Below, in pieces: positions 26,050 through 34,417 of a stretch of DNA of 64,000 bases. The DNA comes from Flavobacterium limi. Lineage in GTDB: Bacteria > Bacteroidota > Bacteroidia > Flavobacteriales > Flavobacteriaceae. The position numbers and the translations under genes are program-made. Under the pieces are notes generated by a model, which worked only from the letters and a program-made list of their open reading frames with translations, was not told where the DNA came from and made no database searches. Each line of letters opens with the position of its first letter. The stretch's first letter is position 1. The DNA lies in the NCBI RefSeq assembly GCF_010645075.1, contig NZ_JAADZV010000006.1, forward strand, positions 287,264 to 351,263. The letters run 5' to 3'.

Positions 26050-26700
26050 ATGGGAACGAAAAGTGGTGCTTATCAGGATGTATACGTAAAAAGAGACGAT
26101 GAGTTGGTAAGCCTGAAAAATGATGTAACAGATTTTTGTGAGAAGTATATAAAACCTGTTCATCCGGAAAATTGGGACTGGTCGGTTCGGGATTTTGAAA
26201 ATCCGGAAAATGACCCGACAGTAGATGAAGCAAGAGTAATTGGCAGGCTTGTTTTTAAAGATTTAAATGATGAAAAAGAAACCGATGTTGATCTTTCGAC
26301 CATGAACAATGTCGAATCAATAAAAGCATATTTAAATCCGGAGAGCAAACATGAAGCGTTTAACATGGAAGAATTTGCTTTTGCCTTAAAAGTAGAATTG
26401 GAGCATGGTAAAATCAAGGATGTAAACGTAACCAATAACCATCCTTTTTTAACGGCTATGATTGCGCTTGCACATATGACAGAAAGCCTTACTTATTATA
26501 AAAGATTGAAAGTGATGGAAGCCGAAGGTGAAATCTATGAAATCATGCGTAAAATAGAAAGTTCAGACAGTTTTGAAAAAGACAAATGGTACAAGGAGCT
26601 ACTCAAGGCTGAAGAAGAACTGGCAGAAGCAAGATCCGGTTTAGCGGAACGCCTTGCAAAAATGGATGATATTCCAGCCCTGGAAAAAATTGGGGATTGA
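26050..26700 (+). CDS. DUF5661-like protein
   Basis: A 216-residue soluble, acidic protein. The centre carries FNMEEFAFALKVELEHGKIK, then NVTNNHPFLTAMIALAHMTE and SLTYYKRLKVMEAEGE, which I recognise as the DUF5661 pattern. In that family the ELEHG and ALAHM histidines are conserved and might bind metal; function is unknown. The C-terminus (residues 165-205) is a charged helix with coiled-coil character (KELLKAEEELAEARSGLAER). A terminator follows at once. Confidence 0.7.
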   Translation: MGTKSGAYQDVYVKRDDELVSLKNDVTDFCEKYIKPVHPENWDWSVRDFENPENDPTVDEARVIGRLVFKDLNDEKETDVDLSTMNNVESIKAYLNPESKHEAFNMEEFAFALKVELEHGKIKDVNVTNNHPFLTAMIALAHMTESLTYYKRLKVMEAEGEIYEIMRKIESSDSFEKDKWYKELLKAEEELAEARSGLAERLAKMDDIPALEKIGD

Positions 26701-26708
26701 TTCGTGTG

Positions 26709-26736
26709 AAAAAAGCCGTTAATTGAACGGCTTTTC
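26709..26736 (+). terminator. Terminator after the DUF5661-like gene
   Basis: AAAAGCCGTT pairs with AACGGCTTTT around a five-base loop, with only a short T tail. Confidence 0.75.
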
Positions 26737-26793
26737 TGCTGAATTGTATCAGTAGTGAGATCTGCAAAAATTGAATATTAACGCAGTTTATAC

Positions 26794-27837
26794 CTAATAA
26801 ACGAATAATTCATTACTGCCTTTTGGACGATGCAGATAAAGAGATATATAAGTTGTTGTCACCTCTTTTTTATTTTTTCTTTTAAATCCTCCCCAAAGTG
26901 CTGATTTTTTATTGTTTATTTTTTGTAAACATACAATTTTTCCATTAGCGTAGAATTTGACAGTAAATTTTTCAATAGGTTTTAAATCAAAAAAATCAAG
27001 ATTCTGATCCGTTCTGAACTGATAGTCATTATCCCATCTGTCTTTTATTCCAGCAGATGATAAATAAATTTGTTGCGCAATTCTTTTTTCTTTATTATAA
27101 TTCATATTAGCAAGTTCATCTTTAGAACCTGACATATAAATCTCTCTAATTTCATTATATTTAGTTGCTACTTCTTTTTCTAATTGTTTGAGTTTTTCTA
27201 CATCTTTTGTGAAGATAATTTCAGAGTTTTCTAAAGTTTGTATTTCATAAGGAATCTCAGCAGTAAATGTGAAAGTATCTTCATAGGAGGTTCTGCCTGA
27301 AAATACTGAAATTAAAGTCTCATTTATTTTTTTTTGAGGAGTAGTGTAGGTTATAACTTCTTGTTCATCAGTCAATGCATTATTACTATCTAAAAATGAT
27401 TTAACTATTTTTATTTGTATCGCTGAATTGTTTTCTAAAGTTTTATTAAATGTATTTGCATCCTGATTAAAACCCGGATACATTTTAATTGTTATATTTT
27501 GAATTCCGTTTTTTGAAATATTCCAATTTAATGGATAATATGAACCTTTTAGTGTTCCATTTGATGGCATAAAATGATTGACTACCGGCAAATCATTTAA
27601 AAGAATTTCAAATGAACAATTGTTAGTATAAACATAGGCTCCATAATGATACTCTTTTTCAAATCTGTTGATCTCTTTGTTTAAGGAATAAATGTCCTGA
27701 CTATTTTTCATTATTTTTGATTTATTGGGTATAAATTCTGCATTAGTTAGATTGTTGATTTCTTTTTTATTTTTATTTTGACAACTCGTTATTTGCGACA
27801 TTAGAGTTATCAGATAAAATATTTTTATAATTTTCAT
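26794..27837 (-). CDS. Hypothetical lipoprotein, candidate immunity protein
   Basis: A 347-residue protein with a lipobox (LMSQITSC, lipidated Cys19). The mature part consists largely of beta strands, for example FTFTAEIPYEIQTLENSEII, and ends in a C-terminal segment with YISLYLHRPKGSNELF. I do not recognise the family. It is the last gene of the DUF4280 operon, ten bases after the large effector-like protein. In secreted-effector operons of this sort a downstream lipoprotein often protects the producer, so an immunity role is a reasonable hypothesis but there is no direct evidence in the sequence. Confidence 0.65.
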   Translation of the reverse strand: MKIIKIFYLITLMSQITSCQNKNKKEINNLTNAEFIPNKSKIMKNSQDIYSLNKEINRFEKEYHYGAYVYTNNCSFEILLNDLPVVNHFMPSNGTLKGSYYPLNWNISKNGIQNITIKMYPGFNQDANTFNKTLENNSAIQIKIVKSFLDSNNALTDEQEVITYTTPQKKINETLISVFSGRTSYEDTFTFTAEIPYEIQTLENSEIIFTKDVEKLKQLEKEVATKYNEIREIYMSGSKDELANMNYNKEKRIAQQIYLSSAGIKDRWDNDYQFRTDQNLDFFDLKPIEKFTVKFYANGKIVCLQKINNKKSALWGGFKRKNKKEVTTTYISLYLHRPKGSNELFVY

Positions 27838-27847
27838 GAGATTATAT

Positions 27848-29431
27848 TTAAGTTAAATAAAATTGTATTTTTTTTCCATTTGAATCTTCAAAACTACCTT
27901 CATATTCATGCATCAAAACTAAATTAAATTCCATTGATTCTTCGCCGGATGAATATTCACCTCCATCAGAATTTTCAGCGGCATATCCGGCTGCAACAGT
28001 AATTTGTAATTTTATACCATGAAAAGTTAAGAGAGGATCTAAATAAAATCCTTTATCATCTGCTTTAATAGCACCTGACAAAGTAAAACCTGTGACTATT
28101 TCAACTCCGGCTTCTACGTAGGCTGATATAGTTCCTAACAATACGGTATAGAATTTTTTAGAAGATTTAATATTTGCTTCCAGTTTCAAACCAAAAATAC
28201 CATTTACGGTTAATGGGCTATCATCTTCAGCGTCACCTGCAAGTGATTGTTGATTTAAGTTGCTTGTCCCGCTTGCACTGTTGTATCGGAGCATGCCACT
28301 AATTTCTAACTGTCCACTGATCTCTAAATTAACATTTATTTCAGGTCCAACTCCTATCGCAGCTCCAACATCAATTAATGTAATAATGCCTCTTGCTATT
28401 GGGTGCGCTTTTTGTGCCAATGCTAAAAAATCCATTGTTACTGATGCTCCTATCAATGGCTTTGCTAAAATTTGAATCTCTCCAACAATTCCTATCTGAC
28501 TTGTATTTATATCTTTTGGATTTTCGGCATACCATGAACCTAATATTGCTAATGAAGGCGGAGTGACATCAAAAGAAAACAAAGGTCTGCCTTTTAATGC
28601 GTCGCCAATTTTAGCCAATTGCTCGGATGCTTTTTCTTCATCAATTTCTTTTAATTTTTTGTCTAACTTCTTTTTTGATTTCTTTTTACCATCCAAAATT
28701 AATTCAATCATTTTGGTGATTTCAATTATTTGCTTTACCAGGCTGATATACCTCTTATAGCTTGCTGATATTTCAATTGTTTCACCTGGGCGGTCATACT
28801 CTACATTTAAGGATACCACCAGGTCTGACAATCCTGACTCAACATTATCTTTAAAACTGAACAGATCGGGTCTGTCTGACTTATGTTGTTTTTTTGCTTT
28901 AGCTTTGCCTTTATTGTATTTTTTTTGAATGTTTAATTGCTGTTTCTTTCTTTCATTTAGTTTCGAGATTAATTTTTTAAATTTTTCCTTATCCTTTTTT
29001 TTAGCTTCACTTAAACCCAGATTTGCATTTGCGATATCCTGGTCTATTTTGTTGATTTTTGAAGCAATTTCTTTTGGCTTTAATTTCTCATCTAATTTTT
29101 CAACTCTTACCAAATACTTTTCATATTCTTCATTTCTCATTTCCTGAAATTCTTCGGGATCACAGTCATATGAAAATTGTAATATCCATTTAATATCAGG
29201 ATAAACAACAACATCTAATTGTTTTGTAAAACAACAAGTTTGCAAAATAATAGGATAATGCTGTAATGCACCCTGTCGTAAAGGCCAGATATACTTTAAC
29301 AAACTAATAGCAGATTCATTTCCATAATCGAATCCAATATCTAAAATTACCTCTGTATCTGAATTAGGATATTTGCCCGTGGTTTTTTTATCTTTATATA
29401 ATGTCGAATTTTCTGTTCTGGAAATGCCCAA
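27848..29431 (-). CDS. Effector-like protein, C-terminal part (probably continuous with 29498-30928)
   Basis: A 527-residue frame whose only nearby start is TTG at 29431; the first internal ATG is far downstream. The frame is open back to the TAA that ends the preceding gene and is in phase with it. Only 22 codons separate the two, so both halves look like one protein of about 1,025 residues. Features are a charged coiled coil (about residues 85-190), then a Gly/Ile-rich hydrophobic region (ITLIDVGAAIGVGPEINVNL) and a beta-rich C-terminus. The hydrophobic glycine-rich segment could insert in a membrane. I do not recognise a toxin family. Confidence 0.6.
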   Translation of the reverse strand: MGISRTENSTLYKDKKTTGKYPNSDTEVILDIGFDYGNESAISLLKYIWPLRQGALQHYPIILQTCCFTKQLDVVVYPDIKWILQFSYDCDPEEFQEMRNEEYEKYLVRVEKLDEKLKPKEIASKINKIDQDIANANLGLSEAKKKDKEKFKKLISKLNERKKQQLNIQKKYNKGKAKAKKQHKSDRPDLFSFKDNVESGLSDLVVSLNVEYDRPGETIEISASYKRYISLVKQIIEITKMIELILDGKKKSKKKLDKKLKEIDEEKASEQLAKIGDALKGRPLFSFDVTPPSLAILGSWYAENPKDINTSQIGIVGEIQILAKPLIGASVTMDFLALAQKAHPIARGIITLIDVGAAIGVGPEINVNLEISGQLEISGMLRYNSASGTSNLNQQSLAGDAEDDSPLTVNGIFGLKLEANIKSSKKFYTVLLGTISAYVEAGVEIVTGFTLSGAIKADDKGFYLDPLLTFHGIKLQITVAAGYAAENSDGGEYSSGEESMEFNLVLMHEYEGSFEDSNGKKIQFYLT

Positions 29432-29497
29432 AGGAGTTTTTAAACTGGAAGTACGACTTGTGTGAGAAGCACTTATTTCGTTATCGTCATTAGTGTC

Positions 29498-30928
29498 TTA
29501 ATGTCCTTCTTCTTCCTTACTGAAATTTAATGATCCTATTTTAAAACTATTTTCGCTAAAAACCAGATGTTCATTAATTCTTGTACTGTCCGCTATAACA
29601 ATACTGCCTTGTATTAAGGATAAATCTATAACTTTTCCTTTATGAGATTTAGTTTTGTCATTAATAAAAAGGCATTCATCAGTTTTTGAATCTAGTACAA
29701 TTTTGACATCTCTACGCGCTTCTCTTACACCTGCTATTACAGGCATAATCAACTTTTGTTTTGAGGCTTCAGTTTTAGAATTGAAAATTTCAATTTCAAT
29801 TGCCTCATTATTTTCTCTGTTCGCTTTTTTAGCATACGAACCTTTAATACTATCATATCTACAGGGTCTGAAACTGGCAATATTAGTTTCTACTTTCCCA
29901 ACAAAGGCAGGATTATTAGTAGCTTCAATAACAGTTTCGTGCATTTTACCATTAGGGGCTACTTCCAAATAACAATCTTTTGGTACTTGTAAAAACTTGC
30001 CGGTTTCTTGCGATTTTACTGTTGGATAAATTTTTAATTTACTACCTGCTTTATCTTCCCACTTTTGATCCACTAAAACCTCAATCTTTATTTTTTGGAC
30101 ATGCGTTTCTGACTTTCCGTTTATTTTTATATTTCCGGAAATTCCTGTTTTGTTTATTTCGTTTGGAAGTAACTTATATATTAATGCTTCACATGTAAAA
30201 TTATCTTTATTAGAAATTGGCAGTAAATCATCAGCATCTACAGTATCTTTGTCCCATAATCCAACTTCCAGATCTTGCCCGTAAAGATGTGTGGTATATA
30301 TATTAAGTAAAACTTTTGAGCCAAATTTTACTGGATTAGTAATTGGTTTGCAATCAAAATCAGTCCATGCAACGCGAACAATTTTTGGTGTTTCTCCTGT
30401 AGCACGGACAAACAATCCGTTTGGTGTCTTTCCGGTGCCGGGATCATTTTTAGTAAAAGCTTCAACCCATACAAAGCCTCCTCCAACGAGCAGTTCAGGA
30501 AAATTAAATAACTGCTGTTGATTTTTGGGCATCCCTGTAGGATAATCGATGTGGTGTTTTATAAATTTAGGGTCAATTTTATTTCCTACTACTTGCCAGC
30601 ACCAGCTTAATGTTGCGAGTTCCTGACTAATTTTATCATTAAAAGCTTTTTTTTCTTTTTCATATTCAGCTTCGTCAGCTTCTCTTTTTTTATGATCAGC
30701 AACATAACGTTTTCTGTCATCAATGTCAGGTATTTTGAATACCTCTTCCTGAGTCAGTTTTTTAAATGGCGGTAATTTTTTCGGGGCACCTTCGTGTAAA
30801 CCTGCTTTAGGTATAATCTCAACTGTAAAAGATCCGGCTTTTGATAATGTTAAACATCCCATTGCCTTATCAAATTTTTGATCTTTATTGAGAGGCATTT
30901 TTGGGATAAGATGTAAATTTTTGCTCAT
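29498..30928 (-). CDS. Effector-like protein, N-terminal part
   Basis: A 476-residue protein starting MSKNLHLIPKMPLNKDQKFD, ten bases after the DUF4280 gene. It includes a Lys/Glu-rich helix (about residues 70-105), then several beta-sandwich segments, such as GLFVRATGETPKIVRVAWTD and VLLNIYTTHLYGQDLEVGLW, reminiscent of Ig-like repeats. It stops at TAA 29498-29500 after KEEEGH, and the downstream frame continues in phase as DTNDDNEIS. It is probably the N-terminal half of a longer spike-associated or cargo protein, now split by a nonsense codon. No named family recognised. Confidence 0.62.
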   Translation of the reverse strand: MSKNLHLIPKMPLNKDQKFDKAMGCLTLSKAGSFTVEIIPKAGLHEGAPKKLPPFKKLTQEEVFKIPDIDDRKRYVADHKKREADEAEYEKEKKAFNDKISQELATLSWCWQVVGNKIDPKFIKHHIDYPTGMPKNQQQLFNFPELLVGGGFVWVEAFTKNDPGTGKTPNGLFVRATGETPKIVRVAWTDFDCKPITNPVKFGSKVLLNIYTTHLYGQDLEVGLWDKDTVDADDLLPISNKDNFTCEALIYKLLPNEINKTGISGNIKINGKSETHVQKIKIEVLVDQKWEDKAGSKLKIYPTVKSQETGKFLQVPKDCYLEVAPNGKMHETVIEATNNPAFVGKVETNIASFRPCRYDSIKGSYAKKANRENNEAIEIEIFNSKTEASKQKLIMPVIAGVREARRDVKIVLDSKTDECLFINDKTKSHKGKVIDLSLIQGSIVIADSTRINEHLVFSENSFKIGSLNFSKEEEGH

Positions 30929-30937
30929 GTTTTTCTT

Positions 30938-31429
30938 TTAATCTTTTTTTTCAATCATTAAAGCGGCTTCATCTAGATTTGCAAAATCAACACCAGGCAA
31001 GATTTCATTTAATATTTCTGCTTTGCTGTTTTCTACATTTTGCTTGCTTACTTCTGAAGTCTGACCGTGATCTTTAACTGTAATACAATCCGGTCCTCCT
31101 ATAGGGCAGGTTGCTTTACTGTCTTCAAGTAATATTTTTCCCTGATTGGATAAAGTTACTTTTTCATAAAAATCATTCCATTTTATTATTGTGGCCTGGC
31201 ACGGCAGATAGTCGCCACTTCCGTTTGGCTGCATCTTACATTTACCGAAGGTGTTTTTTTCTAATGTTTGCCCGATTTCTTTATCTGTTGCAATAAGTTT
31301 ATCTCCTGCATCTTTGTCATTTGCATAATGCTTCGAATGAGTTTTTACTTTTAGCTTATCCGTTTTGGGTTCAACACTAAACTTGCATTGGCACGTTGCT
31401 CCCTGGACTACAAAATGTTTTTCAGACAT
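30938..31429 (-). CDS. DUF4280 PAAR-like protein
   Basis: A 163-residue protein with the DUF4280 pattern: an N-terminal VVQGATCQCKFS, then HYANDKDAGDKLIATDKEIG, FGKCKMQP, LPCQATIIKW and a final SKATCPIGGPDCI. The spaced cysteines (CQC, C, C, C, C) could bind metal and stabilise a pointed beta structure, as in PAAR tips. Such proteins cap the spike of T6SS-iii or extracellular contractile systems of Bacteroidota and carry effectors. It directly precedes the large two-part protein in the same operon, which fits a spike-tip plus cargo order. No sheath or tube gene is in this window. Confidence 0.82.
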   Translation of the reverse strand: MSEKHFVVQGATCQCKFSVEPKTDKLKVKTHSKHYANDKDAGDKLIATDKEIGQTLEKNTFGKCKMQPNGSGDYLPCQATIIKWNDFYEKVTLSNQGKILLEDSKATCPIGGPDCITVKDHGQTSEVSKQNVENSKAEILNEILPGVDFANLDEAALMIEKKD

Positions 31430-31467
31430 AATAACTTATGTGTTAGTTTACTTATTTGGGGTAATCT

Positions 31468-32451
31468 TTAAAATAATCTGTTCCAAAAACCGGACTTTTT
31501 TTTCTTTGGTTCTTCTTCATTTATCCAGTAAGAGATGTTTTTTTGTTTTGGTTGGGATGAAGGCCTAAAGGAGCTGTTTTCAGGTAAATGATAGATTTCT
31601 ATTTGAGTAGTTTTATACTTTTTCTGTGTAATTTTTGTTTTATAAGTTCCGATAACCGAAAAGATACTTTGGTCTTCCCCATATAATTTATATTGTATTT
31701 CCATTTCGGATTCTAAAGGCTGTGTTTTAATGCCGCTCATTTCAGACTTTGGATAACTGTATCCGTTTAGAAGTTCATTTACAGATCTCTTATCTATCGA
31801 TTTACCTTTTATATTAATAAAAAGCTTATCTGTTGCAGAGTAGTATTCTTCTATGGTTTGCTGAACATCATAACTTATAATTTGATTGCCAAATACAGGT
31901 GATTCCCAAACAAAATTTAGTGATTTATTTTTTGTGTACGTATTATATATAGGTCTGAAATAAAGATGAAAAAACCAGGTTTTACAAATTGATTCTGACA
32001 ATAGAGCCTTATCGCTGAAAGTGGTTTCTACTTTATTTAATATCTGAGTAATTATGTGTCCTTCATAATATTTTGACAACTTATCTTTTATTACCAGCCA
32101 TCTTTTTTTAATATCATTATGATTTGTTATTTCTACAATTTTCCTATCCTCGCTAATTTTAATTTGGACAGGAAAAATAGCCTGGGCACAACTATCCGCT
32201 ATTTGCTCTATTTTTAAATCAGGTGCAGTGTTATCGATATAGACTTGTTTTCTGTTGATTTCGTAAGAGAAGAAATTGTTCTCATAGCTATGAATACATA
32301 ACATTTGTATTTCATAATGTATCGAACTGATTAAAGAATCGTTTTCAAAATTCTGACAAGTTAGACCATAGATTCTATTTTGACTAAAAGGATTGATTTG
32401 TAGCGTAGTAGTATCTTTCTCTAAAAATACGTTTTTAAAATCTGACATCAT
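31468..32451 (-). CDS. Hypothetical protein upstream of the DUF4280 gene
   Basis: A 327-residue protein without signal peptide; starts at 32451 or one codon later. It is rich in Asn, Ile and Tyr, with beta-strand-like segments, and ends in a basic KKKKSGFWNRLF. I do not recognise a family. It is the first gene of the operon, 38 bases before the DUF4280 gene, so it may be a chaperone or adaptor that loads the cargo on the PAAR-like tip; this is an inference from position only. Confidence 0.6.
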   Translation of the reverse strand: MMSDFKNVFLEKDTTTLQINPFSQNRIYGLTCQNFENDSLISSIHYEIQMLCIHSYENNFFSYEINRKQVYIDNTAPDLKIEQIADSCAQAIFPVQIKISEDRKIVEITNHNDIKKRWLVIKDKLSKYYEGHIITQILNKVETTFSDKALLSESICKTWFFHLYFRPIYNTYTKNKSLNFVWESPVFGNQIISYDVQQTIEEYYSATDKLFINIKGKSIDKRSVNELLNGYSYPKSEMSGIKTQPLESEMEIQYKLYGEDQSIFSVIGTYKTKITQKKYKTTQIEIYHLPENSSFRPSSQPKQKNISYWINEEEPKKKKSGFWNRLF

Positions 32452-32659
32452 TTATTACAACTATTACAACACTTAATTTTACTTCTATCTATTAGATTTT
32501 TAGTATCATTTATTTACTAATATTAAGATAAAGAGAGTGCTAAGATATGTATTTTTCTTACTTTTTATCTAAAATACACAAAAAATGTAAGTTAATTTTT
32601 TCAAAAAACTAAACATTTGATTGTAATGGTTTATTTTTAAGGATATTATGCTTTGACGC

Positions 32660-32693
32660 AAAAAAGGGGTAGCTTAAAAAGCTACCCCTTTTC
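32660..32693. terminator. Strong terminator after the acidic protein gene
   Basis: Fifteen-base perfect stem (AAAAGGGGTAGCTT with AAGCTACCCCTTTT) around a three-base loop. It ends transcription of the minus-strand gene at 32725 and may insulate the DUF4280 operon. Confidence 0.9.
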
Positions 32694-32724
32694 TAAAATC
32701 TATGTATTTACATACTTATCTAAT

Positions 32725-33207
32725 CTAGAATTTTCTAGGATCATTTGCAGGATAATCCTCTTCAGAGTCTTCTTCCTGAATGTCATTTTCCTGATATTCA
32801 TCATCGTCTTCTTCTTCAATCTCCTCCTCGTCCTGATCAATATCTTCTAAATCTTCTTCTGTTTCATTAAAAGTGTTTTCGAATGAATCAGAAGGATTGT
32901 CAAACTCGTCATTAACGACTCTTTCATCGCCATCCAGATCAATTTCTTCACCTAATTCATCTTCTTCATCCATATCATCTCCTTCAAGATCCCTGTCTGC
33001 ATGAAAATCATCATTCAGATCGTCTAAATCGTCTTCATTATTTGTAATTCGTTCATCTGGATTTGGTTTGTTTGGATCGTGGCCATTTCGAACTGTAAAT
33101 CCCTGTTCAGCGATTTCTCTATTAGTCTGTTTATGTTCGTTGCTTCCATACAGTTCCTCATTCATAAGGACATTTTTATCTGTACTATTTTGATCTATAG
33201 TGCTCAT
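32725..33207 (-). CDS. Highly acidic low-complexity protein
   Basis: A 160-residue protein with about half of residues 55-150 Asp or Glu, including DLDDLNDDFHADRDLEGDDM and EEEIEEEDDDEYQEND. The N-terminus (NREIAEQGFTVRNGHDPNKP) is more ordered. It ends with PANDPRKF. Such acidic tails may act as nucleic-acid mimics, chaperone-like or calcium-binding segments; nothing decides between these. It is 40 bases downstream of another acidic gene and beside a YciE-type stress protein, so a general stress role is plausible. Confidence 0.65.
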   Translation of the reverse strand: MSTIDQNSTDKNVLMNEELYGSNEHKQTNREIAEQGFTVRNGHDPNKPNPDERITNNEDDLDDLNDDFHADRDLEGDDMDEEDELGEEIDLDGDERVVNDEFDNPSDSFENTFNETEEDLEDIDQDEEEIEEEDDDEYQENDIQEEDSEEDYPANDPRKF

Positions 33208-33247
33208 AATGGTAGTTTTTAGTTCTTAATAATTTTTAACTCATGAA

Positions 33248-33574
33248 TTAGTCATTTCGTTGTTCTAACTCATCATAGTCTAAGTTCTCATCGTTTTGTA
33301 TACCTTCTTCTGGCTGTTCAGTTTTTTCAGGTTTGTAGTAATTATCGTCTTCCTGATGTTTTTTAACATATTCTTCTTCGCTAATGCTTCCGTCATTTGG
33401 AATATTTTCATTTCGAAGGATGTTATCCTTTTTAAGAAGATTGTCAATTGCCTTTTCGATTAACACAGCTGCATCAGGATCTAAAAATCCTCCCTGAAAT
33501 TTTTGCTGAAAGTAAAGCTGTGCATTTTCGTTATCGCTGTATCTGTTAGTGTGGTATATGATGTGAGTTTTCAT
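33248..33574 (-). CDS. Hypothetical acidic protein
   Basis: A 108-residue protein: an ordered start (MKTHIIYHTNRYSDNENAQL, then QQKFQGGFLDPDAAVLIEKA) followed by a charged, probably disordered tail rich in Glu, Asp and Tyr. It forms an operon with the acidic protein that follows at 32725-33207 (40-base gap). Not a family that I recognise. The pair is divergent from the YciE-like gene and could share its control region. Confidence 0.6.
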   Translation of the reverse strand: MKTHIIYHTNRYSDNENAQLYFQQKFQGGFLDPDAAVLIEKAIDNLLKKDNILRNENIPNDGSISEEEYVKKHQEDDNYYKPEKTEQPEEGIQNDENLDYDELEQRND

Positions 33575-33712
33575 GTTTTTTATTTTAGAATTGATATTAC
33601 AAAGCTACCCACGATCCAGATGAATTCCATTACAGAATTTATCTGTCTCTTTTCATAATATACAGGTGTTTATCTTGAAACTTTGAAATCAAATCATATA
33701 ATCAACCAGTTG

Positions 33713-33752
33713 GTAAACAGTCTAATTTTGAGGTAAACAGTCTAATTTTGAG
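33713..33752 (+). promoter_or_regulatory. Exact 20-base tandem duplication in the control region of the YciE-like gene
   Basis: The unit GTAAACAGTCTAATTTTGAG occurs twice in immediate succession. Each copy holds TAATTTTG (33723-33730 and 33743-33750), a fit to the Bacteroidota -7 box TAnnTTTG. The second box ends 28 bases before the chosen start codon at 33779. No good TTTG -33 partner sits at the normal distance, so promoter use is unproven. Confidence 0.6.
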
Positions 33753-33778
33753 AATATTAAATGATAAAATATACAATT

Positions 33779-34351
33779 ATGAAAACTACAGATAGTAAAA
33801 AACAAAAGCCACCTAAACAGGAATCAAAAAAAAGTGCAGTAAAACCAAAGTCTGATGCCGCATCAGGATTAACAGAGTTGTTTGAAGAAAGTCTTAAAGA
33901 TATATACTGGGCAGAGAAAGCATTAATTAAAGCGCTTCCAACAATGGCAAAAAATGCAACTTCAGCAGACTTAATAGAAGCATTAAATTCTCATCTTACC
34001 GAAACAGAGGAACATGTAATTCGTCTGGAAAAAGTTTTTGAACTAATTGGTAAAAAAGCCACGGCTAAAAAGTGTGATGCCATGGAAGGGCTGATAGAAG
34101 AAGGAAAAGGAATTCTTGAAGAAACAGAACCAGGAGTTGTGCGTGATGCCGGAATTATTGCAGCGAGTCAGAAAATTGAACACTACGAGATTGCCACGTA
34201 TGGAACAATGAGGCAGTTTGCTGAAACTTTAGGGTTTGAAGAAGCAGCTGCCATATTAGAACTAACGCTTGACGAAGAAAAAGGAGCAGACAAAAAACTT
34301 ACTGAAGTTGCTGTAAATGCCGTAAATCTTGAAGCTGCAGAATTAGAGTGA
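33779..34351 (+). CDS. YciE/YciF-type ferritin-like protein (DUF892)
   Basis: Start at 33779 (MKTTDSKKQKPPKQE); the frame from 33761 adds six residues. The 190-residue protein has a basic, proline- and lysine-rich N-terminal 35 residues followed by the DUF892 four-helix domain. It has ELFEESLKDIYWAEKALIKA, a metal-type SHLTETEEHVIRLEKVFE and ASQKIEHYEIATYGTMRQFA, with Glu and His residues placed as in ferritin-like diiron sites. Homologues are stress-induced. The basic tail may bind DNA, as suggested for some relatives; that is inference. Confidence 0.9.
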   Translation: MKTTDSKKQKPPKQESKKSAVKPKSDAASGLTELFEESLKDIYWAEKALIKALPTMAKNATSADLIEALNSHLTETEEHVIRLEKVFELIGKKATAKKCDAMEGLIEEGKGILEETEPGVVRDAGIIAASQKIEHYEIATYGTMRQFAETLGFEEAAAILELTLDEEKGADKKLTEVAVNAVNLEAAELE

Positions 34352-34366
34352 TTTTTTTGAATACTT

Positions 34367-34394
34367 AAAAGCACAGTTTTCATACTGTGCTTTT
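34367..34394 (+). terminator. Terminator after the YciE-like gene
   Basis: AAAAGCACAGT pairs with ACTGTGCTTTT around a six-base loop. Confidence 0.8.
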
Positions 34395-34417
34395 ATAGTT
34401 AATGAAACCATGATAGT

